This document shows, one piece after another, positions 32,976 through 40,828 of a stretch of DNA of 64,000 bases. The stretch lies in assembly GCF_001593385.1 (NCBI RefSeq), contig NZ_LUVZ01000044.1, positions 1 to 64,000 of the forward strand, read 5' to 3'. The DNA is from Chryseobacterium cucumeris (GTDB lineage Bacteria; Bacteroidota; Bacteroidia; Flavobacteriales; Weeksellaceae). The position numbers were made by a program, and so were the translations under genes. The notes beneath the pieces were generated by a model that saw only the letters and a list, made by a program, of their open reading frames with translations, had not been told where the DNA came from and ran no database searches. How positions within the stretch are numbered: position 1 is the stretch's first letter; each line of letters begins with the position of its first letter.

Positions 32976-34436
32976 ATGTCTATTCATAACAAAATTGTAG
33001 AGACAGCCATCACTTTCGATGACGTTCTTCTAGTCCCTTCTTATTCAGAAGTTTTACCTAACCAGGTTTCATTAAAATCAAGACTTACCGACAAAATCAC
33101 GCTGAATGTTCCGATAGTTTCCGCTGCGATGGACACTGTTACTGAAGCTGATCTGGCCATTGCTTTAGCAAGAGTCGGAGGGTTAGGATTTATCCACAAA
33201 AACATGACAATCGCTGAGCAGGCAGCTCAGGTAAACCGTGTAAAACGTTCCGAAAACGGAATGATCTCTGATCCGGTTACTTTATCTAAAGATCATACTT
33301 TAGGTGAAGCTAAAGATCTTATGTCAAGATATAAGATTTCCGGTCTTCCGGTTGTAGATCCCGATAATGTCCTGATCGGAATTATTACCAACAGAGATGT
33401 AAAATATCAGGAAAATCTTGATATGAAAGTAGAAGAGATCATGACCAAAGAAAATCTGATCACTTCAGACAAAAATACCAATCTTGAAAAGGCAAAAGAA
33501 ATCCTTCTTAAGAACAGAGTTGAAAAACTTCCTATCGTAGATAAAGATAACAAACTTGTAGGTTTAATTACTATCAAGGATATCGATAATCAGTTGGAGT
33601 ACCCTAATGCCAATAAAGATGAAAATGGTCGTCTTATCGTAGGAGCGGGAGTAGGAGTAGGAGAAGATACATTAATGAGAATTGAGGCTTTAGTACAGGC
33701 AGGAGTTGATATTGTAGCAATTGATTCTGCACATGGTCATTCAAAAGGAGTTTTAGATAAAATTTCAGAGATCAGAAAAGCATATCCTAACCTTGATATT
33801 GTAGGAGGAAATATTGTGACAGCAGATGCCGCAAAAGATCTTATTGCAGCAGGAGCAAACGTATTGAAAGTAGGAGTAGGCCCAGGATCTATCTGTACAA
33901 CCAGAGTAGTGGCCGGAGTTGGAGTTCCTCAGTTATCTGCTATCTATAACGTTTATGAATATGCTAAATCTCAAAATGTAGCAGTAATTGGCGACGGAGG
34001 TATCAAGCTTTCCGGAGATATTGTAAAAGCTATCGCTAGCGGTGCAGGTGCTGTAATGTTAGGTTCACTTTTAGCAGGTACAGATGAGGCTCCGGGAGAA
34101 GAAATTATCTTCCAGGGAAGAAAATTCAAATCTTACCAGGGAATGGGAAGTCTTTCAGCAATGAAGAGAGGTGGTAAAGAAAGATATTTCCAAAGTGAAG
34201 CTAAAAAATTCGTTCCGGAAGGAATTGAAGGAAGAGTTCCGCATAAAGGAAAATTGGAGGATGTTATTTTCCAGTTGACAGGAGGTTTAAGAGCCGGAAT
34301 GGGATACTGTGGTGCAAAAGATATTGAGACCCTTCAAAGGGACTCAAAACTGGTTATGATTACCGGAAGCGGACTGAAAGAATCTCACCCGCATGATGTC
34401 ATTATCACACAGGAAGCTCCGAATTATTCTTTATAA
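32976..34436 (+). CDS. guaB: Inosine-5'-monophosphate dehydrogenase
   Basis: A 486-aa cytoplasmic enzyme that oxidises IMP to XMP with NAD, the rate-limiting step of guanine nucleotide synthesis. The TIM barrel starts AITFDDVLLVPSYSEVLPNQ. Two CBS domains (about 95-210; ISGLPVVDPDNVLIGIITNR and KLPIVDKDNKLVGLITIKDI) interrupt it. The catalytic cysteine is Cys307 in GPGSICTTR, the NAD/IMP loop GGNIVT and GDGGIKLSGDI follow, and the C-terminal flap carries GMGSLSAMKRGGKERYF. All expected motifs are present at usual positions, and the length is typical (485-490). It has its own promoter and terminator. Confidence 0.98.
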   Translation: MSIHNKIVETAITFDDVLLVPSYSEVLPNQVSLKSRLTDKITLNVPIVSAAMDTVTEADLAIALARVGGLGFIHKNMTIAEQAAQVNRVKRSENGMISDPVTLSKDHTLGEAKDLMSRYKISGLPVVDPDNVLIGIITNRDVKYQENLDMKVEEIMTKENLITSDKNTNLEKAKEILLKNRVEKLPIVDKDNKLVGLITIKDIDNQLEYPNANKDENGRLIVGAGVGVGEDTLMRIEALVQAGVDIVAIDSAHGHSKGVLDKISEIRKAYPNLDIVGGNIVTADAAKDLIAAGANVLKVGVGPGSICTTRVVAGVGVPQLSAIYNVYEYAKSQNVAVIGDGGIKLSGDIVKAIASGAGAVMLGSLLAGTDEAPGEEIIFQGRKFKSYQGMGSLSAMKRGGKERYFQSEAKKFVPEGIEGRVPHKGKLEDVIFQLTGGLRAGMGYCGAKDIETLQRDSKLVMITGSGLKESHPHDVIITQEAPNYSL

Positions 34437-34747
34437 AATTATAATTGAATTTAAATATGAAAAACCGCACAATTTGTGCGGTTTTTTTATTTTATGATTC
34501 TGTTTTAATGATTTGGTTGATAGGGTGTTGATTTTAAAATGTCTATTTTTTAAATTATCAATTTGTTTTTATTTTTCTGTGTTTTTTAATTATAATATAA
34601 ATAAAATTAGCTCTGTTGGGTTTTGTGTTAATTTTATTTTTTAATTTAAATGTAACAATAGTTAAGTTTTTTCTACTAACTATAATAAAATTTTAAATTT
34701 ATTGCTTGTTTTGGTTGTGAATATCACGATTCAGGATGTGTAGGCAG
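34437..34747. other. Intergenic region between guaB and the M43 protease
   Basis: About 310 very AT-rich bases holding the guaB terminator at 34461-34488. I see no gene. A TAAATTTG box follows at 34748. Confidence 0.45.
34461..34488 (+). terminator. Terminator of guaB
   Basis: AAACCGCAC, AATTT and GTGCGGTTT form a strong stem followed by seven T. Confidence 0.85.
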
Positions 34748-34755
34748 TAAATTTG
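34748..34755 (+). promoter_or_regulatory. -7 promoter box of the M43 protease gene
   Basis: TAAATTTG, 29 bases before the ATG. No clear -33 element. Confidence 0.45.
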
Positions 34756-34784
34756 CAAATTGTTTAATTTTTTAAATTAGTGAA

Positions 34785-36653
34785 ATGAAGAAAACTATCC
34801 TTTGTGGGGCTTTGTTACTATCCCTTTCAGTATCTGCACAACAAAAAAAAGATTGGTGTGACTTTGATAATGAACAGAGAGTACATCAAAAACAGAATGC
34901 GGAAATTGATGAGATGATTCGTAATATCCGTAACAAAATTATTAGCGGTAATCAGAATACTACAGCTAAAAACGGAAGTGCATACAAAATTGTAAATGGA
35001 GTTTACGAAATTCCTGTAGTAGTACACGTAATAGCACCTACTGGTGCTGCTATTGGTTCAGCTTATAATAAGAGTGATGCACAAATTCAGGCTTGGTTGG
35101 ATCATTGTAATCAAATGTATGCAGGTACTTATCAATGGGCGCAGGGAGTTCCTGCAGATTTTGGTAATGCTGCTACGATGCCGATTAAATTGGTGTTGGC
35201 TAAAAGAGACCCTAGCTGTAATGCTACTACGGGGATTATTCGATATAATGGAGGAGTCCTTACTGGATATGATACTTATGGAGTAAAGCGTAACGGAGCC
35301 AATGGAGTTACAACAGCACAGGTAAAAACAATTGCTCCTCATTGGCCGGAAGCATCTTACTTCAATATTTATATTATGAATAAAGTAGATGGCGGTGGTA
35401 CTTATGGTATTATGGGATGGGCAGGATTACCTCAAAATCCTGATTCTTCTTATGAATCCTTTATGAAATCTTTTGTAGTTACACTACAGGATGATATTAC
35501 TCTGGCACACGAATTTGGACATAGTATGGGATTACTTCATACTTTTGGAAATGTAAACCCGGATGCACCACAAGGAGATACAACTACTAATTTCTGTCCA
35601 CCAACTACTGGTAACTGTGAGAATGATGATGATCAGGTTTGTGATACAGAAAGATCAAGAAGCTTGCTGAATGATTTTCCGGCACCTACCAATAATGATA
35701 TGAATTATTGTTCAGGGGTGAACTATCAGGGAGTACAGTATAATATGATGAACTATACAAACCCAACAGCATTTAAGTTTACCAATGGGCAACATGATAG
35801 AGCAGCTCTTTATTTCTTCCTGATGAAAGGAGGGCTAAGTACTTCATTAGGAGCAACAGCTCCTTCTGCAGGAGCGGCTATTGGAACTCCTATTGCAGCT
35901 GCATGTAATCCAACAGGTATTACAACACCAAGTAATTATTTTGTAGGACCAACTTTAGTAAAACTGGGAAATATCAATAATGCATCAACAGGATATTGGC
36001 AGAGTGCTGCTAATTTCTATGAAGATTATACAGGAGCTAGCTGCTTAAGAGCAACATCAACTGAGCTTTCTGCTACTGGAACTCATAATCTTCAGGTGAA
36101 TGTATCAGATTCATATAATGATGTAAGAGTATGGATTGATTATAATAATAACGGAACATTTGAAGCTTCTGAACTTGTAGGTTCGGCTGATAATATTATT
36201 GCAGATCCTGTTACTTTAATTGGTACTTACAGTACTACGATTACAGCTCCGGCTTCAGTAGTATTGAATACTCCTCTAAGAATGAGAGTCCTTGTAGATG
36301 ATGAGAATGCTAACATGGCTCCTTGTGGACAATTAAAATACGGACAGGTTGAAGATTATACAGTAAAATTTGTTACCAACCTAGGAACAAGTGAAGTGAA
36401 AGCTGATAATGGTGATTTAACAGTTTATCCAAACCCGGTAGCAACCGGAGATAAGATCTTCATTAAAGCTAAAAATGGTAAGAATCTGAAAGTTTCTATT
36501 TCTGATATGTCGGGAAGACTGGTATCAAGTCCATCTGTATCTGAAGAAGGAAATGGTGTTTTCAAAGTAGACCAGCAATTAGAAAAAGGAGTTTACATGA
36601 TTCAGGTTTCTAATGGAAAAGACAGTAAGTCTTCAAAGTTGATTATCAAATAA
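34785..36653 (+). CDS. Secreted M43-family zinc metalloprotease with GEVED and T9SS type A sorting domain
   Basis: A 622-aa secreted protease. After a signal peptide (MKKTILCGALLLSLSVSA) and a propeptide-like region, the catalytic domain (about 65-350) contains the extended zinc motif with His242, Glu243, His246 and His252 (AHEFGHSMGLLHTF) and the Met-turn in VQYNMMNYTNP, as in the pappalysin/M43 family. A GEVED-like beta domain (about 375-535; VRVWIDYNNNGTFEASELVG, CGQLKYGQVEDYTVKF) follows. The last 80 residues carry the T9SS type A signal (LTVYPNPVATGDKIFI near the start, ending SSKLIIK). It would be exported by the type IX system and act on extracellular proteins. It stands alone with its own promoter and terminator. 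Confidence 0.93.
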   Translation: MKKTILCGALLLSLSVSAQQKKDWCDFDNEQRVHQKQNAEIDEMIRNIRNKIISGNQNTTAKNGSAYKIVNGVYEIPVVVHVIAPTGAAIGSAYNKSDAQIQAWLDHCNQMYAGTYQWAQGVPADFGNAATMPIKLVLAKRDPSCNATTGIIRYNGGVLTGYDTYGVKRNGANGVTTAQVKTIAPHWPEASYFNIYIMNKVDGGGTYGIMGWAGLPQNPDSSYESFMKSFVVTLQDDITLAHEFGHSMGLLHTFGNVNPDAPQGDTTTNFCPPTTGNCENDDDQVCDTERSRSLLNDFPAPTNNDMNYCSGVNYQGVQYNMMNYTNPTAFKFTNGQHDRAALYFFLMKGGLSTSLGATAPSAGAAIGTPIAAACNPTGITTPSNYFVGPTLVKLGNINNASTGYWQSAANFYEDYTGASCLRATSTELSATGTHNLQVNVSDSYNDVRVWIDYNNNGTFEASELVGSADNIIADPVTLIGTYSTTITAPASVVLNTPLRMRVLVDDENANMAPCGQLKYGQVEDYTVKFVTNLGTSEVKADNGDLTVYPNPVATGDKIFIKAKNGKNLKVSISDMSGRLVSSPSVSEEGNGVFKVDQQLEKGVYMIQVSNGKDSKSSKLIIK

Positions 36654-36678
36654 AATGATTATCATTTAAAATATATAT

Positions 36679-36709
36679 AAATGTCTCCATTGTAATGGAG
36701 ACATTTTTT
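36679..36709. terminator. Bidirectional terminator between convergent genes
   Basis: ATGTCTCCATT and AATGGAGACAT form a long stem. On the plus strand six T follow; on the minus strand a TTTATATATA tract follows. It serves the M43 gene and the KTSC gene. Confidence 0.8.
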
Positions 36710-36905
36710 ATTCAATTTTTATATACTTAAATTTGGGCTTAATAACTTTGTTAAGAAATTGTCCCTTAGATTTTGCCTTTGCAAACTTTTCTATAATAGT
36801 AGAAGGTACTTTAAAATAGTCATAAACAGCCCCCGACTGATATATAATTCTCAATATTTCAGTTTCTTGGAAATAAATGAAATGATTTACAACACTTGAA
36901 GGCAT
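36708..36905 (-). CDS. KTSC-domain protein
   Basis: A 65-aa small protein matching the KTSC domain: SSVVNHFIYFQETEILRIIY for the first strands, then QSGAVYDYFKVPSTIIEKF and AKAKSKGQFLNKVIKPKF. The domain is small and its function unclear; it is often linked to a lysyl-tRNA-synthetase C-terminus-like fold or found alone in phage and chromosomal genes. No signal peptide, so cytoplasmic. The gene is short, shares a terminator with the convergent protease and has no visible operon partner. Confidence 0.8.
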   Translation of the reverse strand: MPSSVVNHFIYFQETEILRIIYQSGAVYDYFKVPSTIIEKFAKAKSKGQFLNKVIKPKFKYIKIE

Positions 36906-36940
36906 ACTGTATTTTATGCAAAAAACATTCCTTATCTTAA

Positions 36941-36973
36941 AATAAAAAGCTTCCGGAGATCCCGAAAGCTTTA
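36941..36973 (-). terminator. Terminator of the tail-collar/T9SS cargo operon
   Basis: AAAGCTT (36946-36952) and AAGCTTT (36966-36972), extended by an inner CGG/CCG pairing, form a stem that on the minus strand is followed by TTTTTATTTTA. Confidence 0.7.
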
Positions 36974-37001
36974 ATAATTGATTATTTAAAAAAACAGTAC
37001 C

Positions 37002-37685
37002 TTATTTTTTTACAAATTTAAATTGATGCGTCTGAAAATTTCGGGTATTTATTTTCAGTACATATCCTCCGGGAGCGAGTTGTGAAACATCAATCTTAGA
37101 ATCAAACATTTCAGACTTTACTAGACGTCCGTCAATAGTGTAAATCTGGATTGACGTTCCGTCGTCGATACCTCTAATACTGATGAGATCAGTCACAGGA
37201 TTAGGGAAGATCTGAATTTTATTTTTAGTAAGTTCCGAAGTTCCTAATGTTGTGGTTTGCACATCACCGGTCATGGTAGAATTTCCTGCAGTAAGATTTC
37301 CATTGCAAAGCCCGGTTGTAAATGCCGTATTTTCAACCCAGGTTCCAATGTTGTTACCAGGAGGAAAAGAGACTGAATTATTTCCCGTTGAATTGTAATA
37401 AATAAGTTTAGGATTTGTAAATGTACCATATCCCTCATCAGCAAGAAATTCCCATCTTGTAAGAGTGTTGTTCCATTGTATTTTAAATTCGCAGGTTCCC
37501 AGGCCGCTGCATGGCTCTCCGTCAACAGGAGTCGTTACATAGATGCTTTTGTTATTGGTGTCAACCCCGGTTTTATTAAAAATAAAAGTTTGATCATCAA
37601 ACAGATTAATGCATCCTTTAAAAGTTATAGTCTGCGCAAAAGCTGTGCTTCCTGCTATCAGGCATAATAAATAAAGAATTTTCAT
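37002..37685 (-). CDS. Secreted T9SS type A cargo protein of unknown function
   Basis: A 227-aa protein. The signal peptide MKILYLLCLIAGSTAFAQ begins at the ATG at 37685; the frame runs 16 codons further up into the previous gene. Residues about 20-150 are a beta-rich domain with four cysteines (FKGCINLF, GEPCSGLGTCEF, TGLCNGN). From about 155 comes the type A sorting domain (IQIFPNPVTDLISIRG to HQFKFVKK). It would be exported to the surface or medium by the type IX system. It starts five bases after the stop of the tail-collar gene and must be cotranscribed with it. I do not recognise the N-terminal domain. Confidence 0.85.
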   Translation of the reverse strand: MKILYLLCLIAGSTAFAQTITFKGCINLFDDQTFIFNKTGVDTNNKSIYVTTPVDGEPCSGLGTCEFKIQWNNTLTRWEFLADEGYGTFTNPKLIYYNSTGNNSVSFPPGNNIGTWVENTAFTTGLCNGNLTAGNSTMTGDVQTTTLGTSELTKNKIQIFPNPVTDLISIRGIDDGTSIQIYTIDGRLVKSEMFDSKIDVSQLAPGGYVLKINTRNFQTHQFKFVKK

Positions 37686-37690
37686 AGTTA

Positions 37691-38284
37691 TTAATTTTGT
37701 GATGGGAAAACTCCAGCTAATGCAATAATACATTTCAAGGTAATAAATGGAGGTCTGTTTTCATGAGGTTGGCTTCCTCCTGTATTTCCTACCATTGTGT
37801 TTTTCATTACAGTGTTAGCAGCTGTATCGGAATATTCTTTATCGAGTCCTTTTGTGTCAGCAGGTAAATTATTTGTTGGAGTACTTTGGTTTCCTTCTGC
37901 CGTTACGGCATTTACAGTATGATTGTGAGCTGGCATTTGTGTTATCAATAGTGTTACACTTTCAGCTCCTCCGGTTTCTCCCATGGTGTATGTGGTAGGA
38001 CTTCCCGGAGCTTGTCCGTTATGAACAAGTACCCTTCCTCTCATATCTGGTAAGGCAAATGTGGTTGTCCCATTTCCTCCATAAGTGGTTCCTAACAATG
38101 AAAAAAGTGCTTGATTTTGAGCGATGGGCAGAAGCTGCCCATTACATTCTGCCCAGTATTTTGGAGCAAAATTATAAGGTACAAAGGCTATTTGCCCTAA
38201 AAATGGTTCTGATGCCTGTGCTTTTAGAGCAGGAGCAAATGCACTGCCTATCAGCAGTGTACATGCAAAAATTAAGTTTTTCAT
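37691..38284 (-). CDS. Secreted phage tail-collar-domain protein
   Basis: A 197-aa protein with a signal peptide (MKNLIFACTLLIGSAFAPAL, ending KAQA) starting at the ATG at 38284. The mature part is a complete tail-collar/microcystin-dependent-like domain: FLGQIAFVPYNFAPKYWAEC, NGQLLPIAQNQALFSLLGTT, YGGNGTTTFALPDMRGRVLV, and QMPAHNHTVNA, ending PPFITLKCIIALAGVFP. These domains form trimeric fibre tips in phage and occur in exported bacterial proteins; a signal peptide shows this is not a phage virion gene. It is cotranscribed with a T9SS cargo, and a surface or secreted fibre role is inferred. Confidence 0.88.
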   Translation of the reverse strand: MKNLIFACTLLIGSAFAPALKAQASEPFLGQIAFVPYNFAPKYWAECNGQLLPIAQNQALFSLLGTTYGGNGTTTFALPDMRGRVLVHNGQAPGSPTTYTMGETGGAESVTLLITQMPAHNHTVNAVTAEGNQSTPTNNLPADTKGLDKEYSDTAANTVMKNTMVGNTGGSQPHENRPPFITLKCIIALAGVFPSQN

Positions 38285-38344
38285 GATAGCAAGAATTTTA
38301 AGTAATATAAAATTAAAAAAATATTTTACATAAAACACTTAATT

Positions 38345-38378
38345 AAAAGAAAAACCTTTCGTTATATAACAAAAGGTT
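38345..38378 (-). terminator. Terminator of the DUF4407 gene
   Basis: On the minus strand AACCTTTTGTTAT pairs with ATAACGAAAGGTT (one mismatch) and is followed by TTTTC. It lies about 80 bases after the stop. Confidence 0.7.
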
Positions 38379-38459
38379 AGATTTTATTTATTGAAAAATA
38401 GTTTATTATAGATTTTTTCTCTAATGTTTAAGATTGGATGATGGGAATAAGTTATCATT

Positions 38460-39530
38460 TTAATTTTTCAGATTATCCTTAAAATCATCAATTCTGAAAT
38501 CAGTCAGAGCATTTCCTTTTTCAATTTTCTCTTTAGAATACAACCTGAAATCATTTTCTGTTTTTTCTAAAAGATAATCATAGGGCCCTACGTGAGAGAT
38601 TAATTTTACCAGAACCGGAGAAATCTCAAGACAGATAAACAATCCCATGATAAAAGCGGCTGCAAGTCCAATGATCGCAGAATTTTTACCAAGCTCATCC
38701 AATGCCTGAAGTCTTGCTGCAAAACCATTGAATTTATCTTCAAAAGTTTCTGTAGATTTTCTTTCTGTTTCCAGATTAGTGTATACCTTGGAAATTTCTT
38801 TATCCAGATATTCCAGTCTGGGAGCAGCCTGTTTCTGATAGTTTTCAAGGTCCAATCGACGTTGCTCCTTTAATTGTTGCTTACGTTTGGCATTGGGGCC
38901 GTAACCTTCTTTTCCACTGGTTAATCCCGATTGTTTACCCAGGATTTCCTTCTCAAGCTCTACAGAAGCAGAGTCATATGACTGCTGATACTGAGCAATT
39001 TTTCCTGAAATTTGTTGCTTTTCTGTTTCAAAAGGACCGCTTTGTTGAAGAATCCTACCATTCATTTCACCCTGTAACTGCTTTTTATTTCTTTGAATAA
39101 TGGTATTCAACTGTTTGTTCACCTCCTTTTCAAAAATTTTAAGTTCTAAAGGTTTAGAAATGATAATTCCCAGAAAGGTTGCAAGAATGAGACGTGGGAT
39201 AGACATCAGAATCTGATTCCACCATGTTCCTGTTTTTTTGATGGAAGAAACAATATAACGGTCAAGATTGAAAATCATTAATCCCCACAGAATTCCAAAT
39301 CCTATAGAAGCCCAAAGATTATCAAAAACCGTATACATAGCATAGCCTGCAGATAAAGTGGCGAATACTGCAGTGAAAAGGACAATACCTCCGATGCCGG
39401 AAAACTTATTCCATTCACTCGGAGTCTTTCTTAAAATATGGATGTTCCCGCCTGAACATACCATCAGAAACTTTTGGAACCAGTTTATTTTATGAGTCCC
39501 TTGATTTATAGTTTGTTGGTTTGTTTTCAT
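38460..39530 (-). CDS. DUF4407-family membrane protein
   Basis: A 356-aa inner-membrane protein. After a short cytoplasmic start come two close membrane segments (about 45-95; GIVLFTAVFATLSAGYAMYT, ASIGFGILWGLMIFNLDRYI), a third near 110-130 (ILMSIPRLILATFLGIIISK), a long coiled-coil region rich in Lys, Glu and Gln (about 140-285), and a fourth membrane segment (about 290-315; IIGLAAAFIMGLFICLEISP). This layout and the NLDRYIVSS phrase fit DUF4407, whose role is unknown. The frame opens at a TTG at 39548, but that codon lies in the promoter box; ATG at 39530 is chosen. Monocistronic. Confidence 0.88.
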   Translation of the reverse strand: MKTNQQTINQGTHKINWFQKFLMVCSGGNIHILRKTPSEWNKFSGIGGIVLFTAVFATLSAGYAMYTVFDNLWASIGFGILWGLMIFNLDRYIVSSIKKTGTWWNQILMSIPRLILATFLGIIISKPLELKIFEKEVNKQLNTIIQRNKKQLQGEMNGRILQQSGPFETEKQQISGKIAQYQQSYDSASVELEKEILGKQSGLTSGKEGYGPNAKRKQQLKEQRRLDLENYQKQAAPRLEYLDKEISKVYTNLETERKSTETFEDKFNGFAARLQALDELGKNSAIIGLAAAFIMGLFICLEISPVLVKLISHVGPYDYLLEKTENDFRLYSKEKIEKGNALTDFRIDDFKDNLKN

Positions 39531-39545
39531 AACTGAAAATTTATA

Positions 39546-39553
39546 CAAAGGTA
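39546..39553 (-). promoter_or_regulatory. -7 promoter box of the DUF4407 gene
   Basis: TACCTTTG on the minus strand, 16 bases before the ATG, with a TTG 16 bases further upstream as a weak -33 candidate. Confidence 0.5.
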
Positions 39554-39685
39554 GTACTAAAAATCATACCAATGTAAAAGATAGTATTATGTTTTACCAA
39601 GTAATTGTGTGTGTTTATATAAAATTCTGTTTTTGAGGATGTTAATTTTTTTAATTTTGAAAATTTGCAAAATGAAGATGGAAAA

Positions 39686-40240
39686 CTATTTCAATCTATC
39701 AGGATTTTGCTTTAAGAAACTCTCCCATCCGGAATATGATTTGGTATCTGCTATCGTTCCGGAATTAAAATGATGACATACTGCTACAGCAAGACCATCG
39801 GAAGCATCTAAATATTTTGTAGGAAATTCTTTTAATTTAAGAAGGTTTTGAAGCATACCTGCTACCTGTTCCTTACTGGCGTTACCATTTCCGGTGATAG
39901 CCATTTTGATTTTTTTTGGAGAATATTCTGTAATAGGGATGTTTCTGTAAAGACTGGCAGCCATGGCAACACCCTGAGCACGTCCAAGCTTCAGCATACT
40001 CTGTACATTTTTTCCATAGAAGGGTGCTTCAAGAGCGACTTCATCAGGATGAAACTCGTCAATAAGAGACAGGGTTCTTTCAAAAATGTACTTAAGCTTG
40101 GTTTCGTGATTGGGATATTTTTTTAAGATCAGTTCATGAATAGAGACCATCTCCATTTTTCCTTTTTTTACGGAGATAATACCAAATCCCATTACCGTTG
40201 TTCCCGGGTCAATTCCTAAAATTATTTTCTCTGAAATCAT
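39686..40240 (-). CDS. ruvC: Crossover junction endodeoxyribonuclease RuvC
   Basis: A 184-aa Holliday-junction resolvase that works with RuvAB in recombinational repair. The first catalytic aspartate is Asp11 in ILGIDPGTTVMGFG, the glutamate is in DEVALEAPFYGKN, and the C-terminal acidic/His motif is DASDGLAVAVCHHF. The RGRAQG-type segment (LGRAQGVAMAAS) and YSPKKIKMAITGNGNASKEQ are also present. Length fits. The extra tail after about residue 160 is common in Bacteroidota. A TATCTTTG promoter box ends only about six bases before the ATG, so the mRNA may have almost no leader. Confidence 0.96.
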   Translation of the reverse strand: MISEKIILGIDPGTTVMGFGIISVKKGKMEMVSIHELILKKYPNHETKLKYIFERTLSLIDEFHPDEVALEAPFYGKNVQSMLKLGRAQGVAMAASLYRNIPITEYSPKKIKMAITGNGNASKEQVAGMLQNLLKLKEFPTKYLDASDGLAVAVCHHFNSGTIADTKSYSGWESFLKQNPDRLK

Positions 40241-40245
40241 TGCGT

Positions 40246-40253
40246 CAAAGATA
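40246..40253 (-). promoter_or_regulatory. -7 promoter box almost touching the ruvC start
   Basis: TATCTTTG on the minus strand ends five bases before the ruvC ATG, implying a leader of zero to a few nucleotides. Confidence 0.45.
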
Positions 40254-40334
40254 TGACTTTCTATGTTTTAAGTGTAAAAAAGTATTGATAATGATTTCCG
40301 TTTTTATTTAAAACTTTAGTAACTTTAAATAAAA

Positions 40335-40826
40335 ATGATTATGAAAAATGTATTTAATGTACTTATTGTTCCTGCTTTTTTGTTATGCAGCTTTCAGAAG
40401 GAAAGTAGTTTAATTCAAAGTAAGGATTCAGAAATCGTTACAACAAAGAGCGACCGGATTATTTATCTGTTTTTCAAGGCGGATAAAGATTACTCAGGAA
40501 ATACAAAAATTACACTTCAGAGTACTAAAATTGCAGACGGCAGACTAAAACATGTACCCTCTTTTGATAGAGATGATGTTCGTAAGGGTGATCTTGTGAT
40601 CATATTAATAGGGTTTGATGGAAAAGAAGTAGTTAAACAGCTTGTGAAAGATCCTTTTAATCCTGAACTGGAGGTATATGAAAAAGAAGGAATTTCCAGA
40701 CATAAAGCTTCCCTTCAAAATACGGAATTCAGTGCCCGGTTTTCTTATTCTGAAAACGTAAAGTCAGTAAAGATTGAAAAAGCAACTGATGATGGAATAC
40801 AAGTATTATTCACACAAAAACTATAA
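40335..40826 (+). CDS. Small exported protein of unknown function upstream of an M64 peptidase
   Basis: A 163-aa protein with a hydrophobic N-terminus (NVFNVLIVPAFLLCSFQ) that reads as a signal peptide with a possible lipobox (FLLCS). The mature part is polar and beta-rich (DRIIYLFFKADKDYSGNTKI, GDLVIILIGFDGKEVVKQLV, NTEFSARFSYSENVKSVKIE). I recognise no family. It ends two bases before the start of the M64 peptidase, so the two are cotranscribed. It could be an inhibitor, chaperone or co-factor of the protease, but nothing in the sequence proves this. An ATG at 40341 is a possible alternative start. Confidence 0.75.
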   Translation: MIMKNVFNVLIVPAFLLCSFQKESSLIQSKDSEIVTTKSDRIIYLFFKADKDYSGNTKITLQSTKIADGRLKHVPSFDRDDVRKGDLVIILIGFDGKEVVKQLVKDPFNPELEVYEKEGISRHKASLQNTEFSARFSYSENVKSVKIEKATDDGIQVLFTQKL

Positions 40827-40828
40827 TT

